Notes: generated by a model from the sequence alone, not told the origin. A stretch of 64,000 nucleotides of DNA from Bradyrhizobium retamae (GCF_001440415.1 NZ_LLYA01000181.1:1-64000); one strand, 5' to 3'; positions 42,763 through 52,311 are shown, counted from the first letter of the stretch. Numbers and translations: made by a program.

Positions 42763-43992
42763 ATGTCATCGCCTTCCAAAAACGCCGCGATCATCGGCGC
42801 CGGCCCCGCCGGGCTGATGGCCGCCGAAGTGCTTGCGCAAGGCGGCGCTGCGGTCACCGTCTATGACGCCATGCCATCGGCGGGGCGTAAATTCCTGATG
42901 GCGGGGCGCGGAGGGCTCAACCTCACGCACAGCGAGCCGTTGCCGCAATTCCTTACCCGCTATCGCGAGGCGATGCCGCATCTGCAAGCCGCAATCGATG
43001 TGTTTCCGCCGCAGGCTTTGCGCGACTGGAGCGAGGCACTGGGGCAGGAGACTTTTGTCGGCTCCAGCGGCCGGGTGTTTCCGAAAGTCTTCAAGGCCTC
43101 TCCATTGCTACGGGCATGGCTGCGGCGGCTGGACTCGATGGGCGTCAAACTGGCGCTACGCCATCGCTGGGTCGGCCGGGACGAGCAGAGCCGCCTGCGC
43201 TTTGAAACGCCTGGTGGACCCCTCGTCGTCGATCCCTGCGCAACCGTGCTGGCGCTCGGCGGCGCGAGTTGGCCGCGGCTCGGATCGGATGGCGCGTGGA
43301 CGGAGATTCTGGCGGCAGGAGGCGTGAAGATATCTCCGCTCCAGCCCGCCAATTCCGGCTTCACCGTCGCCTGGTCGGAGATTTTTCGTGACCGTTTTGA
43401 GGGGCAACCGCTCAAGGGTGTGGCACTGACATTTGGCAAACACAGCATACGCGGCGAAGCCATCATCACCCGCACTGGCATCGAAGGCGGGGCGATCTAT
43501 GCGCTATCTACCGCATTGCGCGAGGCCATTGTGATTTCAGGGCAAGCGACCCTGTACATCGCGCTGCGGCCTGATCTTGAGCAAAAAGAGCTGATCGCGC
43601 GGCTGTCGGGATCAAGGGGCAAGCAATCCCTGTCCAACTTCCTGCGCAAGGCCGTGGGTTTGTCGCCGGTTGCGATCGGCTTGCTGCAGGAAGCAGCCAA
43701 GGCATCCGGCGCTTCGCTGGCGTCGATGTCGCCGGCCGATCTCGCTCACCTCATCAACGCCATGCCGATCGAACTCACCGGCACAGCCCCGATCGCGCGC
43801 GCGATTTCGACGGCGGGCGGCGTACCCTTCGACGAACTCGATGCCGATTTCATGCTCCGCCGCTTGCCCGGCGTATTCGCGGCGGGCGAAATGCTCGACT
43901 GGGAAGCGCCGACGGGAGGGTATCTGCTGCAAGCTTCGTTCGCCACCGGCGTAGCGGCGGGCCGGGGTGCGCTGAGGTGGCTTAATTCGTAG
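42763..43992 (+). CDS. NAD(P)/FAD-dependent oxidoreductase, HI0933/YhiN family
   Basis: A 409-residue flavoprotein. The N-terminal FAD dinucleotide motif is IIGAGPAGLMAAEVLAQGG, followed by AGRKFLMAGRGGLNLTHSE, the HI0933 family hallmark. The C-terminal STAGGVPFDELDADFMLRR and PGVFAAGEMLDWEAPTGGY are also conserved. The reaction is unknown for the family. ATG 42763 is chosen because the 22 in-frame residues upstream fall in the palindromic repeat. Convergent with the D-threonine-aldolase-like gene. Confidence 0.9.
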   Translation: MSSPSKNAAIIGAGPAGLMAAEVLAQGGAAVTVYDAMPSAGRKFLMAGRGGLNLTHSEPLPQFLTRYREAMPHLQAAIDVFPPQALRDWSEALGQETFVGSSGRVFPKVFKASPLLRAWLRRLDSMGVKLALRHRWVGRDEQSRLRFETPGGPLVVDPCATVLALGGASWPRLGSDGAWTEILAAGGVKISPLQPANSGFTVAWSEIFRDRFEGQPLKGVALTFGKHSIRGEAIITRTGIEGGAIYALSTALREAIVISGQATLYIALRPDLEQKELIARLSGSRGKQSLSNFLRKAVGLSPVAIGLLQEAAKASGASLASMSPADLAHLINAMPIELTGTAPIARAISTAGGVPFDELDADFMLRRLPGVFAAGEMLDWEAPTGGYLLQASFATGVAAGRGALRWLNS

Positions 43993-44031
43993 AGCGAGCG
44001 ACACCCATCACTTCGCTGCCCGGCAAGTCCC

Positions 44032-44058
44032 GATGGGTTTCGCTGCGCTCTACCCATC
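44032..44058. terminator. Hairpin between convergent genes
   Basis: GATGGGT (44032-44038) and ACCCATC (44052-44058) can pair around a GC-rich loop in the 79-base convergent gap. It has no T-tract. It may be a bidirectional terminator or part of a repeat. Confidence 0.4.
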
Positions 44059-44071
44059 CACGGGGGCCTTC

Positions 44072-45154
44072 CTACCGCAGCTTCCCCCTTGCCGCGACCG
44101 GCAGCGTGCCGACGATCTCGTCGCCGCGCACCATCACTACTTCGTCCATCATGTTGACGACGACGCAGACATGGTTCGGCACGATCCGGACGACGTCGCC
44201 GACATTCGGCCGCGTGTTGCTGCGGGCCAGGTCGAGAAAGCCGTGCTCTTCCGCAAAGCGCGCGATCTTCGCTTCCGGGTGCTCCAGGATCAGCCCGTAG
44301 CCGTCGAGGCCGCCGCCGGGATCCGATGTCAGCGTCTTCGAACCGGCGTCCAGAATGCCGCGGTCCGGTCCGGCGCGGCTCACGACGGTGGAATAGATGT
44401 TCAGCGCGCAATCATCCCATTCGGCGACGCCGGCCGCGACCTGCATGCGGTCGTTGTAGATATAGGTGCCGGGCCGATGCTCGGTCGCGCCCTTCAGCTT
44501 GCCGAGATTTTTCAGATTGGGCGAGCCGCCGGTCGAAACCATCGTCGCATCAAGCCCGTGCGCGCGGACACCGGCCAGCGCCTCGTCGAAGAACTTTTGC
44601 GCTTCCGCCCAGCCGGTTTCGGTCGGGTACAGCATGAAGCCCGCAAATTGCAGCCCCTTCGAGCCAGCGATCTCGCGCGCCAGCGCTATCGCTTCGGCCG
44701 GTGTTTCGACGCCGGCGCGCTTGCGCCCCGTATCGCACTCGATCACGACCGACAGCGGCCGGCCCGAAGCTGCGGCGGCCTGCGGCAGGCCGGCGATCAC
44801 AGTCGAATTGTCGGCGGCGACCGTCATGTTGGCCTTGGCCTGCAGCGCCGCGAGGCGGGCCATCTTTTCCTCGCCGATCAGATTGTAGCTGATCAGGATG
44901 TCGTCGATGCCGGCTTCCGCCATCACCTCGGCCTCGCCGAGCTTCTGGCAGGTGATACCCTTGGCGCCGGCTGCGATCTGCATCTGTGCGAGCAGCGGGC
45001 TTTTGTGGGTCTTGATATGCGGCCGGTTGGCGACGCCGGCGGTATCGCAGGCGACCTGGATGCGGGCGATGTTGCGCTCGACGCGGTCCATGTCGATGAC
45101 CGCACAGGGCGTGCCGTATTCGCGGGCGATTTTTGCGGCGAGGGGCGTTGTCAT
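44072..45154 (-). CDS. DSD1 family PLP-dependent enzyme, D-threonine aldolase-like
   Basis: A 360-residue fold-type III PLP enzyme (alanine-racemase-like barrel). The PLP Lys48 is in NRPHIKTHKSP, the barrel carries VVIECDTGRKRAG, and STGGSPN binds the cofactor phosphate. The C-terminal NHVCVVVNMMDEVVM with His and later Asp fits a metal-dependent D-threonine aldolase / D-serine dehydratase site. It would split D-threonine to glycine and acetaldehyde or act on a D-3-hydroxy amino acid. The ATG at 45154 lies 32 bases after the ABC-F stop, so it is probably co-transcribed with the ABC-F and DUF188 genes. Confidence 0.9.
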   Translation of the reverse strand: MTTPLAAKIAREYGTPCAVIDMDRVERNIARIQVACDTAGVANRPHIKTHKSPLLAQMQIAAGAKGITCQKLGEAEVMAEAGIDDILISYNLIGEEKMARLAALQAKANMTVAADNSTVIAGLPQAAAASGRPLSVVIECDTGRKRAGVETPAEAIALAREIAGSKGLQFAGFMLYPTETGWAEAQKFFDEALAGVRAHGLDATMVSTGGSPNLKNLGKLKGATEHRPGTYIYNDRMQVAAGVAEWDDCALNIYSTVVSRAGPDRGILDAGSKTLTSDPGGGLDGYGLILEHPEAKIARFAEEHGFLDLARSNTRPNVGDVVRIVPNHVCVVVNMMDEVVMVRGDEIVGTLPVAARGKLR

Positions 45155-45186
45155 GCTCTTCTCTCTGTTTGAAACCGTAGTCAGTC

Positions 45187-47001
45187 CTACGCTTGCTCGA
45201 TCTCTTCCCGCAAAACTTCCAGCTCCAGCCACCGGTCTTCGGCGGCGGCCAGCTCTTCCTGCGTTTTTGCAATCGCCGATGACGCCGCGTCGAATTTTTT
45301 GCGATCCTTGGCGTAGAGGTCGGGATCGTCAAGCAGCTTCTGCTGCTTTGCGATCTCGGCCTGCAATTTCGCGATCGTTTTCGGCAGCGTTTCCAGCGCA
45401 TGCTTCTCGTTGAAGTTCAGCCGGCGCTTTGGGGCAGCGGAAGGGGCGGTAGCTCTGGTCTCCTTCTTTTCCGCAATCGGCGCCGGTCCATTGACAGATT
45501 CCCGTGACAAGTCCTCGCCGCGCTGAACCAGCATGTCGGTGTAGCCGCCGGCATACTCGATCCAGCGACCATTGGCTTCCGGCACGATCACCGACGTCAC
45601 CACGCGATCGAGGAAATCGCGGTCGTGGCTGATCAGGATCACGGTACCCTCGTAGTCACCGAGCATCTCCTCGAGCACGTCGAGCATTTCGAGATCGAGG
45701 TCGTTGGTCGGCTCGTCCAGTACCAAGAGGTTCGACGGCTTTGCCAGCGCTCGCGCCAGCATCAACCGGCCGCGCTCGCCGCCGGAAAGCACCTCCAGCG
45801 GCGTGCGCATCTGTTCTTGCGCGAAGAGAAAGTCCTTCATGTAGCTGACCACGTGTTTCGGCTTGCCGCCGACCATGACATGGTCGCCGCGGCCGCCGGT
45901 CAGCGCTTCCGCCAGCGTCGATTTCGGATCGAGGCTTTCGCGGTGCTGGTCCAGCGTCGCCATTTCCAGATTGGCGCCGAGCCGGATCGTGCCGCTATCA
46001 GGCGGATCGTTGCCGATCAAAAGATGAACCAGCGTGGTCTTGCCGGCGCCATTCGGGCCGACGATGCCGATGCGGTCACCGCGCTGGATTCGGGTCGAAA
46101 AACTCTCTACGATCTTGCGCTCGCCGTAGGCCTTGCTGATGTTTTTCGCCTCGATGACAAGCCTGCCGGATTTTTCCGCCTCCGCGGCCGCGAGGTTGGC
46201 GCTGCCCGTCGCGCCGCGATAATTGCGCCGCTGGTCGCGCAGCGCGTGCAGGTTACCAAGCCGCTTGACGTTGCGCTTGCGGCGGCCGGAGACGCCATAG
46301 CGCAGCCAGTGTTCCTCGTTGACGATCTTGCGGTCGAGCTTGTGCTGCTCGCGCTCTTCTTCCGCCAGCACCTCGTCGCGCCAGGCTTCGAATGCGGAGA
46401 AGCCGCGGTCGATCTGCCGGATCTGGCCGCGGTCGAGCCAGGCGGTCGAGTGCGACAGGTTGGAAAGGAACCGGCGATCGTGACTGATGAGGACGAGAGC
46501 GCAGCGGCGGCTTTCCAGTTCACCTTCCAGCCATTCGATGGTGGGAAGGTCGAGATGGTTGGTCGGCTCGTCGAGCAGCAGGATATCGGGCGAGGGCGCC
46601 AGTACCCGCGCCAGCGCCGCGCGGCGGGCTTCGCCGCCCGAGATATGCGCGGGGTCCTCGTCACCGGAGAGCCCGAGCTGTTCGACCAGATAGCGTGCCT
46701 GGTAGTGATCGTCGCCGGGGCCGAGGCCTGCCTCGACATAGGCCAGCGTGGTCTTGTGGTCGCCGAAATCAGGCTCCTGCGGCAGATAGCGGATGGTGGC
46801 GCCGGGCTGCACGAAGCGGCTGCCGCTGTCGGGCTCGACCAGGCCGGCCGCGATCTTGAGCAATGTCGACTTGCCGGAGCCGTTCCGCCCGATCAGGCAG
46901 ACGCGCTCGCCCGACGACACCGACAATTCCACGCCTGATAGCAGCGGCGTGCCGCCAAACGTCAACCTTATATCTTTCAGCTGGATCAGCGGCGGCGCCA
47001 T
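45187..47001 (-). CDS. ABC-F family ATPase (Uup-like)
   Basis: A 604-residue soluble protein with two ABC domains and no membrane part. Domain 1: Walker A GRNGSGKS (about residues 38-45), signature ISGGEARRAALAR, Walker B DILLLDEPTNHLD. A linker of about 80 residues carries RKRNVKRLGNLHALR. Domain 2: Walker A GPNGAGKT, signature LSGGERGRLMLAR, Walker B LLVLDEPTNDLD. The C-terminal coiled coil (about 525-604) fits Uup. ABC-F proteins act on ribosomes or branched nucleic acid. The start lies 3 bases after the DUF188 stop. Confidence 0.94.
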   Translation of the reverse strand: MAPPLIQLKDIRLTFGGTPLLSGVELSVSSGERVCLIGRNGSGKSTLLKIAAGLVEPDSGSRFVQPGATIRYLPQEPDFGDHKTTLAYVEAGLGPGDDHYQARYLVEQLGLSGDEDPAHISGGEARRAALARVLAPSPDILLLDEPTNHLDLPTIEWLEGELESRRCALVLISHDRRFLSNLSHSTAWLDRGQIRQIDRGFSAFEAWRDEVLAEEEREQHKLDRKIVNEEHWLRYGVSGRRKRNVKRLGNLHALRDQRRNYRGATGSANLAAAEAEKSGRLVIEAKNISKAYGERKIVESFSTRIQRGDRIGIVGPNGAGKTTLVHLLIGNDPPDSGTIRLGANLEMATLDQHRESLDPKSTLAEALTGGRGDHVMVGGKPKHVVSYMKDFLFAQEQMRTPLEVLSGGERGRLMLARALAKPSNLLVLDEPTNDLDLEMLDVLEEMLGDYEGTVILISHDRDFLDRVVTSVIVPEANGRWIEYAGGYTDMLVQRGEDLSRESVNGPAPIAEKKETRATAPSAAPKRRLNFNEKHALETLPKTIAKLQAEIAKQQKLLDDPDLYAKDRKKFDAASSAIAKTQEELAAAEDRWLELEVLREEIEQA

Positions 47002-47004
47002 CGT

Positions 47005-47499
47005 TCAACCCTGGTTCGGCGCAGGCTGCTGCGCCCGCTGGCGCTGGATACGGCGGATGGTCTGGTCGAGCGCCGACAGAAACGTCGAGCGGTCGCGCGG
47101 CGCAAAGGACTTTGGGCCACCGGTCACTTCGCCTGATGAGCGCAGGTCGGTCATCAGATTGCGCACCGCGAGCGTCATGCCGATCGATGCTTCCGTAAAC
47201 GGCTTGCCGTTCGGCGCGATCACCTCGGCGCCGGCCTTCACGCAGCGGCTGGCGAGCGGGATATCCGATGTGATGACGATGTCGCCGCGGCCGGCGCGCT
47301 CCGCGATCCAGTCGTCGGCGGCGTCCATGCCGGAACCGGCGGCGATGCGCTCGATCAGCGGATCCGGCGGCACGCGGATGAAATTTCCCGCAACGACGCT
47401 GACCGGCAGGCCGTGGCGGATCGCGACGCGATAGATCTCGTCCTTCACCGGGCAGGCGTCGGCATCGACATAGATGCGGGTTTGGTTCACGTCAGGCAT
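47005..47499 (-). CDS. YaiI/YqxD (DUF188) family protein
   Basis: A 164-residue protein of a PIN-like family with acidic residues that suggest metal-dependent nuclease ancestry. YVDADACPVKDEIYRVAIRHG at the N-terminus and GDIVITSDIPLASRCV near residue 87 are the diagnostic motifs; the C-terminal region has SGEVTGGPKSF. Function is unproven. It is the first gene of the leftward operon with ABC-F and the D-threonine-aldolase-like gene, divergent from the hotdog gene. Confidence 0.9.
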   Translation of the reverse strand: MPDVNQTRIYVDADACPVKDEIYRVAIRHGLPVSVVAGNFIRVPPDPLIERIAAGSGMDAADDWIAERAGRGDIVITSDIPLASRCVKAGAEVIAPNGKPFTEASIGMTLAVRNLMTDLRSSGEVTGGPKSFAPRDRSTFLSALDQTIRRIQRQRAQQPAPNQG

Positions 47500-47650
47500 A
47501 TCGGTTCGACAGCGGTTCTCTTGCCCGCGCGTGGTAACCTATTCGATGCCGGAATGCGAGGGAAACGGGGGCCGGGAACACGCTTGCCACCGCACATTCT
47601 TTGCGTACCATAACCGGCGGAAAAACAACCAAAAACAACAGGAAACGGGC

Positions 47651-48445
47651 ATGCCCATCGAGCCGTATCGCGTCCAGGCCTACAACACCGCCAAACAATC
47701 CGAAAACAAGATGCATGACGACACCGTGGCAAAGCGGTTCGGGTTCTCAGGTGGGCTGGTCCCCGGCGTCGACGTGATGGCCTACATGATGCACCAACCG
47801 GTGACGAAATGGGGCCGAGCATTTCTGGAACGCGGATTGATCGAGGCGCGTTTCGTCAAGCCGGTCTATGACGGCGAACTCGCTGAGCTGAGGGCGGAAG
47901 AAGACAACGGCGTGCTGTCGATCGAGGTGCAGAGCCGTGGCCAGCTTTGCGCCAGCGGCACGGCGTCGTTGCCGGTCTCCGCGCCGGCTGTTTCGCTCGC
48001 AGACTACCAGGAAGTTGCGGCGGTCGCGGAACGCAAGCCGGTTAACGCATCTTCCTATGATGTCGGCAAATGGCTCGGCACCATCCCGCGCGACTGGGCG
48101 GGCGAAGAGGCTGTGGGATATCTCGCCGACATCAGGGAAACGGATACGATCTACGCCAGGGAAGGCCTGGGTCATCCCGGCCTACTGCAGCGGGTGATGA
48201 ATCGCGTGCTGGTCGATAATGCCATCCTGGGCCCGTGGATTCATGTCGGCAGCCGCATGCAGCTTTTGTCGGCCGCGAGAGCCGGCGATGTCATCACCGC
48301 GCGTGCGAAGGTGGTCGGCAATTACGACAAGAAGGGCCATCGTTTCGTCGAGCTCGACGCGCTGGTCGTCGGCAACGGCAACACGCCGCTGGCGCATTGC
48401 CACCACATCGCGATCTACCAGCCGCGCGAACAGGCGGCGGCGTAG
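47651..48445 (+). CDS. MaoC/hotdog-fold family protein
   Basis: A 264-residue protein that looks like two tandem hotdog halves: an N-terminal part with NKMHDDTVAKRFGFSGGLVPGVDVMAYMM (a MaoC-like GxLVPG motif) and a C-terminal part with WIHVGSRMQLLSAARAGDVITARAKVVG. The typical catalytic Asp/His pair of hydratases is only partly recognisable, so activity is uncertain. It may be a hydratase or thioesterase acting on an acyl-CoA. AGGAAACGGGC precedes the ATG at 47651; 59 in-frame residues upstream have no family character. Confidence 0.75.
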   Translation: MPIEPYRVQAYNTAKQSENKMHDDTVAKRFGFSGGLVPGVDVMAYMMHQPVTKWGRAFLERGLIEARFVKPVYDGELAELRAEEDNGVLSIEVQSRGQLCASGTASLPVSAPAVSLADYQEVAAVAERKPVNASSYDVGKWLGTIPRDWAGEEAVGYLADIRETDTIYAREGLGHPGLLQRVMNRVLVDNAILGPWIHVGSRMQLLSAARAGDVITARAKVVGNYDKKGHRFVELDALVVGNGNTPLAHCHHIAIYQPREQAAA

Positions 48446-48471
48446 TGGGGTAAGGCGCGCGCCAATCTCAC

Positions 48472-48580
48472 CTGTCATTCCCCGCGAAGGCGGGGAATCC
48501 AGTACGCCGCAGCTTCTCGGCTCTATTACTGGCGTCTCTGGAATACTGGATCGCCCGGTCATCAAGCCGGACGATGACAG
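48472..48580. repeat. Intergenic palindromic element, CTGGAATACTGGATCG family
   Basis: CTGTCATTCCCCGCG...CGGGGAATCCAGTAC at the left and ACTGGATCGCCCGG...CCGGACGATGACAG at the right pair. It shares TCTCTGGAATACTGGATCGC with the element at 62322-62430. Confidence 0.85.
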
Positions 48581-48581
48581 T

Positions 48582-48597
48582 TGTGTGTGTGTGTGTG
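48582..48597. repeat. (TG)8 dinucleotide tract
   Basis: Eight uninterrupted TG units directly after the palindromic element and 15 bases before the molybdoenzyme stop codon. It is the only such tract noticed; slip-strand length variation is possible but it lies between the 3' ends of two genes. Confidence 0.8.
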
Positions 48598-48612
48598 ACG
48601 AGTAGCGTAGCC

Positions 48613-50988
48613 TCACGCCGCCGCCTTCGCCTTCGCGTCCTGGATCGCCCGCCACACCCGTTCCGGCGTCAGCGGCATGTCGATATGGGTGATGCCATAA
48701 TCCGACAGCGCGTCGACCACCGCGTTGACGATGCAGACGAGGCTGCCGGCGCAGCCGGCTTCGCCGCAACCCTTGGTGCCCAGCGGATTGGATTTTGCCG
48801 GCGAGGGATGGTCGCCGATCTCCATCGGCGGAATGTCCCCGGCCCGCGGCAGCGCGTAATCCATGAACGAGCCGGTGATCGGCTGGCCGCTGGCATCGTA
48901 GCTGACCTGCTCCATCAGCGCCTGCCCGATGCCCTGCGCGACGCCGCCATGCAACTGGCCGGCGACGATCATTGGATTGACCACGGTGCCGAAATCATTG
49001 ACCGCAAAATAGCGCACGATTTGCACGACGCCGGTTTCGGGATCGATTTCCACCTCCGCGACATGACAGCCGTTGGGGAAGGTGGACGGCGTGTCCTTGG
49101 TGGCATGGTCGACGTCGAGCGACAGCGGCACGCCTTCGGGCATCTTGCCTTCGCGCAGGCGCTTCGCCAAATCCATGATGCCGATCGAGCGATCGGTGCC
49201 GGCGATGGTGAAGCGGCCATTGGAAAATTCGATGTCGCCTTCGGACGCTTCCATCAGATGCGCGGCCGCCTGCTTGCCCTTTGCGATCACGAGTGCGGAG
49301 GCTTCCACGATCGCCTGGCCGGTCGCCGTGATCGAGCGCGAGCCGCCGGTGCCGTTGCCGAAGCGGACGAGGTCGCTGTCGTTCTGCTCGATGGTGATCT
49401 TCTCGAAGGGAACGCCGAGCTGCGCCGACAGCACCTGGGCGAACGGCGTGGCGTGGCCCTGGCCGTAATCGAGCGTTCCGGTGGTCAGCTTCACTGAACC
49501 GTCCGGCTCGAAGGTGATCTTGCCGAGTTCGCCGCTAGGCGGCGCGGTGACTTCCAGATACGACCCAACGGCGATGCCGCGCAGCTTGCCGCTCTTCTTG
49601 CTCTCCTTCTTGCGCTTGGCAAAATTGGCGTGGTCGGAAACCTCCAGCGCCTTGTTGAAGACGCCTGCAAAGTCGCCGCTGTCATAGGTGACGCCAGAAG
49701 CCGCCGCGAACGGCAGTTGCGACGGCTTGATGAAGTTGCGCTTGCGCAGCGTCAGCCGATTGATGCCCATCTCGTCGGCGGCGCGGTCGATCAGCCGCTC
49801 CATGTAGTAGTTCGCCTCGGGCCGGCCGGCGCCGCGATAGGCGCCCATCAGCGTGGTGTTGGTCAAAACCGTCTTGATGTCGACGCCAAGCAGCGGCGTG
49901 CGGTAGACGCTGGCGAGGTTCTTGCCGGTGTTGAGCGACAGCGGCCCCGGCGCGACGCCCGTGATATAGGCGCCGAGATTGCCGTAGCCCGAGAGCCGTA
50001 CCGCGAGAAACTTGCCGTCGGTATCGAGCGCCAGTTCGGCGTGGATGAGCTGCGCGCGGCCGTGGCTGTCTGAGAGAAAGCTGGTCGAGCGCTCGTCGGT
50101 CCATTTTACCGGACGGCCCAGCGCCTTCGCCGCATGCAGGATGCAGGTGTATTCGGGATAGCTCACGTTCTTCATGCCGAAGGAGCCGCCGACATTGGCG
50201 GTGAGGATACGGACCTTGTCGTTCGGCACATTGAGGATTTTTGCCAGCGTCACCTTGTTGCCGGAGACGCCTTGCGTCGGCACCTGCAGCGTGAAGCGCT
50301 CGGCCGCCTTGTCGTAGGCTGCCAGCGCCACGCGCGGCTCCATCGACACCACGGCGACGCGGGTGTTGACGATGTCGAGCCTGGTTACATGGGCGGCGGC
50401 AGCGAACGCGGCGTCGATCTTGGCAGCATCGCCGTAGTGATAATCCAGCGCGACGTTGTTCGGGATGTGGTCGTAAAGCTGCGGCGCGCCGGGCTTTGCG
50501 GCTTCCGCCGCATCGGTCACGGCGGGCAGCGGCTCGATGCCGAGCTCTATGGCCTCCGCCGCATCGCGCGCCTGCGCCAGCGTTTCCGCGACCACGAAGG
50601 CCACGGGGTCGCCGACGAAGCGCACCTTGTCGGTCGCCAGCGCCGGACGGTTGGTCTGCAACAGCGGCGTGCCATCCCGGCTCTTCAACGGCAGGCCGCA
50701 GGTGAAGGGGCCGTAGCCGGCGGCCTCGAGGTCCTTGCCGGTCCAGACGCCGAGCACCCCCGGCATCGCCTTGGCGGCGACCGTGCCGATTCCCCTGATG
50801 ATTCCGTGGGCATGGCTGGAGCGCACCATCCAGCAATAGGCCTGGCCGGGCAGGGTGAAATCGTCGGTGTATTTGCCCCTGCCGCGCACCAGCGTGTCGT
50901 CTTCGTTGCGGCGCACCGGCTGCCCCACACCATGCTTTTGCAGTGCGATAGCGTTGTCCAGAGAGGGGGCCGACGTGTGATCTTGCAT
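48613..50988 (-). CDS. Xanthine dehydrogenase/CO dehydrogenase family molybdopterin-binding subunit (form II CoxL-like)
   Basis: A 791-residue large subunit that binds the molybdenum cofactor. The N-terminal domain begins VGQPVRRNEDDTLVRGRGKYTDDF; the middle has the active-site loop MGAYRGAGRPEANYY, which is the form II signature, unlike the AYxCSFR loop of true aerobic CO dehydrogenase. C-terminal segments DYALPRAGDIPPMEIGDHPS and GTKGCGEAGCAGS are conserved; the latter holds the catalytic Glu. The ATG at 50988 precedes the conserved start; 132 upstream in-frame residues are rejected. The partner [2Fe-2S] and FAD subunits are not in the window, so it is an orphan large subunit. Confidence 0.93.
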   Translation of the reverse strand: MQDHTSAPSLDNAIALQKHGVGQPVRRNEDDTLVRGRGKYTDDFTLPGQAYCWMVRSSHAHGIIRGIGTVAAKAMPGVLGVWTGKDLEAAGYGPFTCGLPLKSRDGTPLLQTNRPALATDKVRFVGDPVAFVVAETLAQARDAAEAIELGIEPLPAVTDAAEAAKPGAPQLYDHIPNNVALDYHYGDAAKIDAAFAAAAHVTRLDIVNTRVAVVSMEPRVALAAYDKAAERFTLQVPTQGVSGNKVTLAKILNVPNDKVRILTANVGGSFGMKNVSYPEYTCILHAAKALGRPVKWTDERSTSFLSDSHGRAQLIHAELALDTDGKFLAVRLSGYGNLGAYITGVAPGPLSLNTGKNLASVYRTPLLGVDIKTVLTNTTLMGAYRGAGRPEANYYMERLIDRAADEMGINRLTLRKRNFIKPSQLPFAAASGVTYDSGDFAGVFNKALEVSDHANFAKRKKESKKSGKLRGIAVGSYLEVTAPPSGELGKITFEPDGSVKLTTGTLDYGQGHATPFAQVLSAQLGVPFEKITIEQNDSDLVRFGNGTGGSRSITATGQAIVEASALVIAKGKQAAAHLMEASEGDIEFSNGRFTIAGTDRSIGIMDLAKRLREGKMPEGVPLSLDVDHATKDTPSTFPNGCHVAEVEIDPETGVVQIVRYFAVNDFGTVVNPMIVAGQLHGGVAQGIGQALMEQVSYDASGQPITGSFMDYALPRAGDIPPMEIGDHPSPAKSNPLGTKGCGEAGCAGSLVCIVNAVVDALSDYGITHIDMPLTPERVWRAIQDAKAKAAA

Positions 50989-51206
50989 CGAGAACACCTG
51001 AAATATTTGGGATTCTCTCGGATTTCTTGTTGGATTCTTGGTTCCGAGAGTCCCCGCCCAGATAACGCACCGCGTCATGCACGACAACGGCCGATTGGGC
51101 ATAGTCCTATGTGATGGGTTGTTGCGTAGCCCCTTGGCGCTGTTAAAGTTTCCGTGAACGGTAATTTTCTTCGGCGGCCCGACGGGTCTGCGGAAAGACA
51201 GTTTTG

Positions 51207-52250
51207 ATGAACCACGATACGCGGCTGCGCGAAGCCATTGAGGCCCGCGCCAGCCCGTCAGGGGCGGTTGCGGCGGCCACGGCAAACGGTGTCTATGCCG
51301 CGCTGGACCTTGGCACCAACAATTGCCGGCTTTTGATCGCCAGCCCGGCCGGCGACGGTTTTCGCGTGGTGGATTCGTTTTCACGGATCATCCGGCTTGG
51401 CGAGGGCATTTCCGCAACCGGTTCCATCAGCGAAGCGGCGATCGAGCGCGCCATCGCGGCGCTCAGCATCTGCAGCGACAAGATCCGCTACCGCAAGGCC
51501 AAGCGCCTGCGGCTGATCGCAACCGAAGCCTGCCGAGCCGCCGCCAATGCCGACAGCTTTCGTGCCCGCGTCGCGAGCGAGACCGGCATCCGGCTCGAGG
51601 TGATCGATCGCGAGACCGAAGCAACCCTGGCCGTGATCGGCTGCTCGCCGCTGCTTGACGCCAAAGGGCGGGGCGCGATCCTGTTCGACATTGGCGGCGG
51701 CTCGACCGAGCTGGTGCGGATCGAGCGCGATCCGGAAGAGCAGAACGCGGTGCCGCGCATCAAGGCGTGGATGTCAGTCCCGCTCGGCGTCGTCACGCTG
51801 GCCGAGCATTTCGGCGGACGTGACGTCACGGCGGAATCCTATGCGCGGATGGTGCGCGAAGTCGCGCAATATGTGGCGCCGTTTGCGGCCGAGCACGGCA
51901 ACGATCTGCGCGACATGCATATGCTGGGCACCTCGGGCACCGTGACGACGCTTGCCGGCATCCATCTCAATCTGGCGCGCTACGACCGCCGGCGCATCGA
52001 TGGCATCTGGATGAACGGTTCCGACGTCACGGCGGTGATCCAGCGGCTGCTCGGCATGAGCTATCAGGAGCGGGCCAATAATAACTGCGTCAGCGTCGAG
52101 CGCGCCGATCTGGTGCTGGCCGGCTGCGCCATTCTCGACGCGATCCGCGACGCCTTCCCATTGCCTCGGATCAGGGTGGCCGACCGGGGCTTACGCGAAG
52201 GCATGCTGGTGGAGATGATGCGCGAGGACGGCGCGCTGCGGCCGTGCTGA
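51207..52250 (+). CDS. Ppx/GppA family phosphatase
   Basis: A 347-residue ASKHA-fold phosphatase. The phosphate 1 motif ALDLGTNNCRLLIA (about residues 32-45) and the second motif FDIGGGSTELVRIE are clear, with SVPLGVVTLAEHF and GTSGTVTTLAG further on. Such enzymes hydrolyse exopolyphosphate and/or the pentaphosphate alarmone; one gene often serves both in alphaproteobacteria. A Ser/Ala-rich N-terminal extension of about 28 residues precedes the domain. ATG 51207 is preferred over a TTG one codon earlier. In relatives rlmE often follows directly (recalled); here two stress-type genes intervene. Confidence 0.92.
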   Translation: MNHDTRLREAIEARASPSGAVAAATANGVYAALDLGTNNCRLLIASPAGDGFRVVDSFSRIIRLGEGISATGSISEAAIERAIAALSICSDKIRYRKAKRLRLIATEACRAAANADSFRARVASETGIRLEVIDRETEATLAVIGCSPLLDAKGRGAILFDIGGGSTELVRIERDPEEQNAVPRIKAWMSVPLGVVTLAEHFGGRDVTAESYARMVREVAQYVAPFAAEHGNDLRDMHMLGTSGTVTTLAGIHLNLARYDRRRIDGIWMNGSDVTAVIQRLLGMSYQERANNNCVSVERADLVLAGCAILDAIRDAFPLPRIRVADRGLREGMLVEMMREDGALRPC

Positions 52251-52280
52251 TGTGCGGGTCCCGGGCTATGCCCGCAGACT

Positions 52281-52311
52281 GGAAGAGCGGCTGAAACCCA
52301 GCCGCTCTTCC
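52281..52311. terminator. Bidirectional terminator hairpin between ppx/gppA and phasin genes
   Basis: GGAAGAGCGGCTG (52281-52293) and CAGCCGCTCTTCC (52299-52311) form a perfect 13-bp stem with a 5-base loop in the convergent gap. There is no T-tract on either side, which is common for GC-rich alphaproteobacterial ends. Confidence 0.75.

Noticed and set aside
50989..51384. In-frame N-terminal extension of the molybdoenzyme subunit
   Set aside because: The extra 132 residues lack family character and overlap the divergent ppx/gppA gene; the conserved N-terminus starts after ATG 50988.
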